A stretch of 64,000 nt of DNA, taken from assembly GCA_023101885.1 (NCBI GenBank), contig JALPQD010000089.1:4015087-4079086 (forward strand), read 5' to 3'. A program made the position numbers and the translations under genes. Position 1 is the stretch's first letter, and every line of letters begins with the position of its first letter. The notes below the pieces were generated by a model. It was not told the origin of the DNA. It saw only the letters and a list, made by a program, of their open reading frames with translations, and did no database searches. Below, piece by piece: positions 60,756-64,000 of the stretch. This DNA is from Typhlomys cinereus. Taxonomy: Eukaryota; Chordata; Mammalia; Rodentia; Platacanthomyidae.

Positions 60756-61960
60756 TTTTCTTTTGTTCAATTTGTGCATTTGAAGAAGGTTATGTATCTA
60801 ACCTTACTTTAAGCCTAGATAGGACTGATTTAAAATGTAACCTGGCAAACAAAAATGAAAATAATCCTGAATCTCAGAGTCATGTAAATCTTTATTTTCA
60901 CTTGCTCTTTCTCTCTAAATGGAAAAGTTTATGAGAAATGTTCCATCAGAATTGATGCTCATTTATAAATGTTTTCCCTTCTCATACAGTTGTAAAAAAC
61001 CAAAAGACCTCTAGAGGTTGCTGAAGGGCTAATTTGAGAGCAAACTTCTGCATGGTTTATCTTCGTTCAGAATTAGTCATTATAAAGGATTATCTGTATG
61101 CACTGAAAGAGGCGGGAACAAGAAATCCCCCTTGACCCTTGCTCCAGCATTTTAACTACACATAGCTAGTTATGACTCACTTCAGTTTAATGATGATTCT
61201 GATGGAATCGACAATGTAATTTCATAGCTAGAATGATCTCTAGACCTTAGAGAAATAGCCACCAATTTATTGGTTTAAATACCTCCTGAGCATCACTTAT
61301 GAGCCAGGCACTGTGACCCTTGAGAGAATTTAAGTCTAGTAAATTTATTCATTTTCCAACATGACATTGAAGCGTGGAGAGATGTGTTTTGTCCCAAGTC
61401 ACTCAGATGGTAGGTACAGAGCAGAGATCAAGACTGACTTATTCTAAACCCTCCTGCTCTGTTTTCTTTTCTCCAGCTAGAGATTTGAGTTTGGAGTCAG
61501 AACTATCCAGTTTAATGGACCTAGTGTATTTTGTGCATACAGTGCCTTGCCTATTGAGGATCTAGACATTGACATTAGTAAAGAGGAATTTACCTTCAGG
61601 TGAATATAGGTGGTGTAGTAGTACCAGACCAAATCCCTGCTGGATATTCAAATCTGTTTCCTGTGTGGGATGATTCCTCAGACGATGACTTTAGCCAAAA
61701 AGAGATGTTGCAGAAATGGGGAAAGTGTAGATAAAAGGCAGGATCTTCCAAGCTAACTGGATCCATTGTAATTATTCCACACCTTTTGCAAGAATGTCTT
61801 TGTTTTAAAATCATAACTTGTTCTCTAAAATATATTTTTAGACTCTCTAAAGAGTACAAATTCAAATGTTCCCTGGCATGAAGCGTGATCCCTAAATGGA
61901 TACACATGCTTAATGTACAAGAAGGTCAATGTCTAATGTGATGAATTGGAAAATGCTACA
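60756..61960. other. No supported gene
   Basis: No recognisable repeat or coding region. The 103-codon minus frame at 61596-61907 has no similarity I know. Confidence 0.5.
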
Positions 61961-61964
61961 TACT

Positions 61965-61991
61965 CTTCTTTTGTTGCTGTGGCACAATATC

Positions 61992-62049
<58 letters not shown>

Positions 62050-62260
62050 CTTAAGGAAAAAGGATGGAAATTTATTTGGCTTATGGTTAAGGGAAATCCC
62101 ATAGCAGAAATTAGGGCTTGAGACAGACATCATGAAGGCAGGGATAGCAAGAATAACGTGAGGTCAATTGGGGGTAGACACCAAACCACAAGGCCTGTCC
62201 CCTGATACATGACTTCCCAAGTAAGGCTCCAATGATTGTGATATTTGGGTAAGAAGTTTA
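61965..62260 (-). mobile_element. LTR-like relic, antisense, split by (CA)n
   Basis: TTCTTTTGTTGCTGTGGCACAATATC before the CA tract and AAGGAAAAAGGATGGAAATTTATTTGGCTTATGG after it match the antisense start of the recurring family. Confidence 0.5.
61994..62047. repeat. (CA)n microsatellite
   Basis: About 22 CA units with two ACATACA variants at the left. It lies inside an LTR-like relic rather than at a SINE tail. Confidence 0.9.
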
Positions 62261-62908
62261 CCTGAATCATAAGATGCTCCAGTACATGAGATTTAGAGGC
62301 AAAGGAAATTTTATGCTTATATTTATGAAATGTGAAGCTTGGAGAGGTTTCTTGTTTCCTTTCATATGCTGTGTTTTTATACATCTTTAAAATTCCCCAT
62401 CACCTGTTTTCCATATTACCCCTACCTGAGTGTTTGTGACTCCCCGTCCAGTGCATATGGAATGGGCAGAATATTTAAAAATATTGCAGAAGGGCCAATG
62501 CACTCGTTATACATTCACTGCTAATTTAATGGAAAATTTCACTACTAATTTAATTGGAAAACTCAGTAAGTATCCATTTCAGAAAAGGAGAATGCAATGC
62601 TACAGTGATCAGAATATATAGGCGAGCACTGAGGACTGGTCGAGATCTCTTCCACAATGGTAATTAGTAATTAGTGAATTCCATCAATCTCGTCACCCTC
62701 CCAAGCCCCTATGATACGAACATTCTTTGCTCTTTTCTGTCGTAAACCCGAAGACTCTTCCTGCTTTGGCAGCTAATTGCCCATGCTCATCTCAAATGAG
62801 CTCCCACATTCTCAGAAACCCCAAGTACTATCGTTTGATGTTCCATTTATTTCCACCTATTTTTTGCACGATCCTGTGTACCTATATTTAAGTAGACACA
62901 ATTTCCAC
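62261..62908. other. No supported gene
   Basis: AT-rich unique-looking sequence up to the L1 target site; nothing recognised. Confidence 0.5.
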
Positions 62909-62921
62909 ACTGCTACTTTTT

Positions 62922-63742
62922 TATTTTTTTCATTTTTTATTATTATTTCCGCTCATACAAACTTAATAGGTATACCGGTTCCCCCCTCCCTCTTCCTCCC
63001 CCCTACCCCCCTGCTCCCCCTCCCCTCACCCGTCCCTCCCCATCCCCCAGTGCCCCCCCCCAATTCCCAGAGAGTCCTTTACTGTGCATGCCAGATTCTC
63101 CTCTGGGCCCTCCTCTCCAATGACGTACAAGGACCCAGTGGCGTTTCCCTGAACCCTTTCCTGTGTTCCCCTTAAGCATAGGAACCCTACTATGGCTGTC
63201 AGTTCCTTGCCTCCAAGGATCTTGGTGGCTTTAGCAAATGCTAGATTTTATGGGGTCAATCTGGTGAAATTAAAGAGCTTCTGTTCAGATAAAGAGATTG
63301 TAACACGAGCTCAAAGGCAACCCACAGAATGGGAGAAAATCTTCACTAACCACACATCTGATAGAACTCTGCTATCCAGAGTGCACAAAGAACTCAGAAA
63401 ACTAAACACCAAGGAAACCAATGGCCCAATTAAAAAATGGGCCCTGGAACTCAAAAGAAATTTTACCAGGGATGAAATTAAAATGTCTAACAAATATCTT
63501 AAAAAATGCTCCACTTCTTAAGCCATCAGGGAAATGCAAATCAAAACTTCCCTAAGATATCATCTCATCCCGGTCAGGATGGCAAAAATCCACAGTACAA
63601 ACAACAACAAATGCTGGAGAGGATGTGAGAGAGGGGAACTCTCCTACATTGCTGGTGGGAGTGCAGGCTCATACAGCCACTCTGGCAAGCCGTCTGGAGA
63701 TTCTTAAAGAAATTAAAGATTGAAATGCCATTTGACCCTGTA
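62922..63742 (-). mobile_element. L1 with inverted 5' part (twin priming)
   Basis: The 3' part, 62922-63260, is antisense (tail, ATACAAACTTAATAGGTATACC, pyrimidine tract, 3' UTR up to TTATGGGGTCAAT). At 63261 the text flips to sense L1 ORF2: GGTGAAATTAAAGAGCTTCTG, CAACCCACAGAATGGGAGAAAATC, GGATGTGAGAGAGGGGAACTC, to ATGCCATTTGACCCTG. A perfect 13-bp TSD, ACTGCTACTTTTT, at 62909-62921 and 63743-63755 encloses both arms, so they arrived together. Confidence 0.92.
63261..63740 (+). pseudogene. L1 ORF2 C-terminal fragment in the inverted arm
   Basis: It codes the end of ORF2 in sense: VKLKSFCSDKEIVTRAQRQP, then PIKKWALELKRNFTRDEIKM (open from 63192, stop at 63519-63521). The C-terminal part follows after the stop. 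In the family this region lies after the reverse transcriptase. The annotated ATG-type start upstream lies in 3' UTR text of the other arm and is meaningless. Confidence 0.85.
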
Positions 63743-63755
63743 ACTGCTACTTTTT

Positions 63756-64000
63756 AAAAATAGAGTTGATTCTCTGTGTAGCAACTGTACTCCAATGAGG
63801 CACATCCCTCCCTTACTCTTCTTGTGTCCTCACCAGTCATCACCAGTGTGTGTACTGCACCTCACCAGCCATTCCAGTCCTTATTATTAAATTAAATGCA
63901 TATATTCTATGTTAAATTTACCTTCTATTTTGGAAGGTTTTAAAAATTGCATTTGCCATTCTCTTTAAAACTTTTCTTTTCTTATGGATTCTAGGACCCC
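63756..64000. other. No supported gene
   Basis: Short AT-rich end of the window, nothing recognised. Confidence 0.5.

Noticed and set aside
63192..63521. 109-codon frame as a complete protein
   Set aside because: Its first half is L1 3' UTR from the antisense arm and its second half is ORF2 from the inverted arm; the frame only exists because of the inversion.

Overview
This is a mammalian, almost certainly rodent, genomic window: AT-rich, no compact genes, and filled with LINE-1 (L1) fragments, tRNA-derived and B1/B4-like SINEs, MaLR-type LTRs and long (GT/CA)n, (TATC)n tracts. The SINEs look rodent but do not match textbook mouse B2, and several L1 copies end in a shared polypurine tract followed by GTACCTATTAAGTTTGTATG. 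This suggests a non-murid rodent (a jerboa-like animal is possible); the species cannot be named from the sequence. No host gene with introns can be supported, so the window is intergenic or intronic.

The most informative locus is 40.5-43.5 kb (minus strand). An old processed copy of MORF4L1 (MRG15), flanked by a perfect 15-bp target-site duplication (TSD), was later hit by a younger processed copy of MPV17, flanked by its own perfect 15-bp TSD. The MORF4L1 copy is broken by a frameshift, a stop and the insertion. The MPV17 copy keeps an uninterrupted 176-codon reading frame with its 5' UTR and poly(A) tail, and is the only full-length protein-coding frame in the window.

Layout. 0-2 kb: degraded antisense L1. 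2.3-5.5 kb: LTR-like relics and simple repeats. 5.5-8.4 kb: a three-level nest, with an old L1 hit by a MaLR element carrying both LTRs, whose 5' LTR was hit by a young L1 tail. 8.8-11.3 kb: old L1 ORF2 remnant interrupted by an internally deleted L1 (ORF1, start of ORF2, then directly the 3' end). 12-13 kb: 5'-truncated L1 with TSD. 15.1-16.5 kb: older L1 3' region. 16.8-30 kb: SINEs, microsatellites and LTR-like relics between unannotated sequence. 30-37 kb: dense old L1, a solo LTR-like element, SINEs and a 149-bp local duplication. 37-40 kb: MLT1-like relic, then mostly unannotated sequence. 40.5-43.5 kb: nested retrocopies. 43.7-52.8 kb: SINEs, old L1, an ancient eutherian repeat. 54.5-56.5 kb: L1 3' ends, one pair head-to-head. 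57.5-62.3 kb: SINEs and GT/CA tracts. 62.9-63.7 kb: an L1 with a twin-priming inversion and TSD.

Nothing works together as a pathway; the window is mainly a record of retrotransposition. All assignments are by eye. Repeat family names are approximate, and boundaries without a TSD are good to tens of bases.
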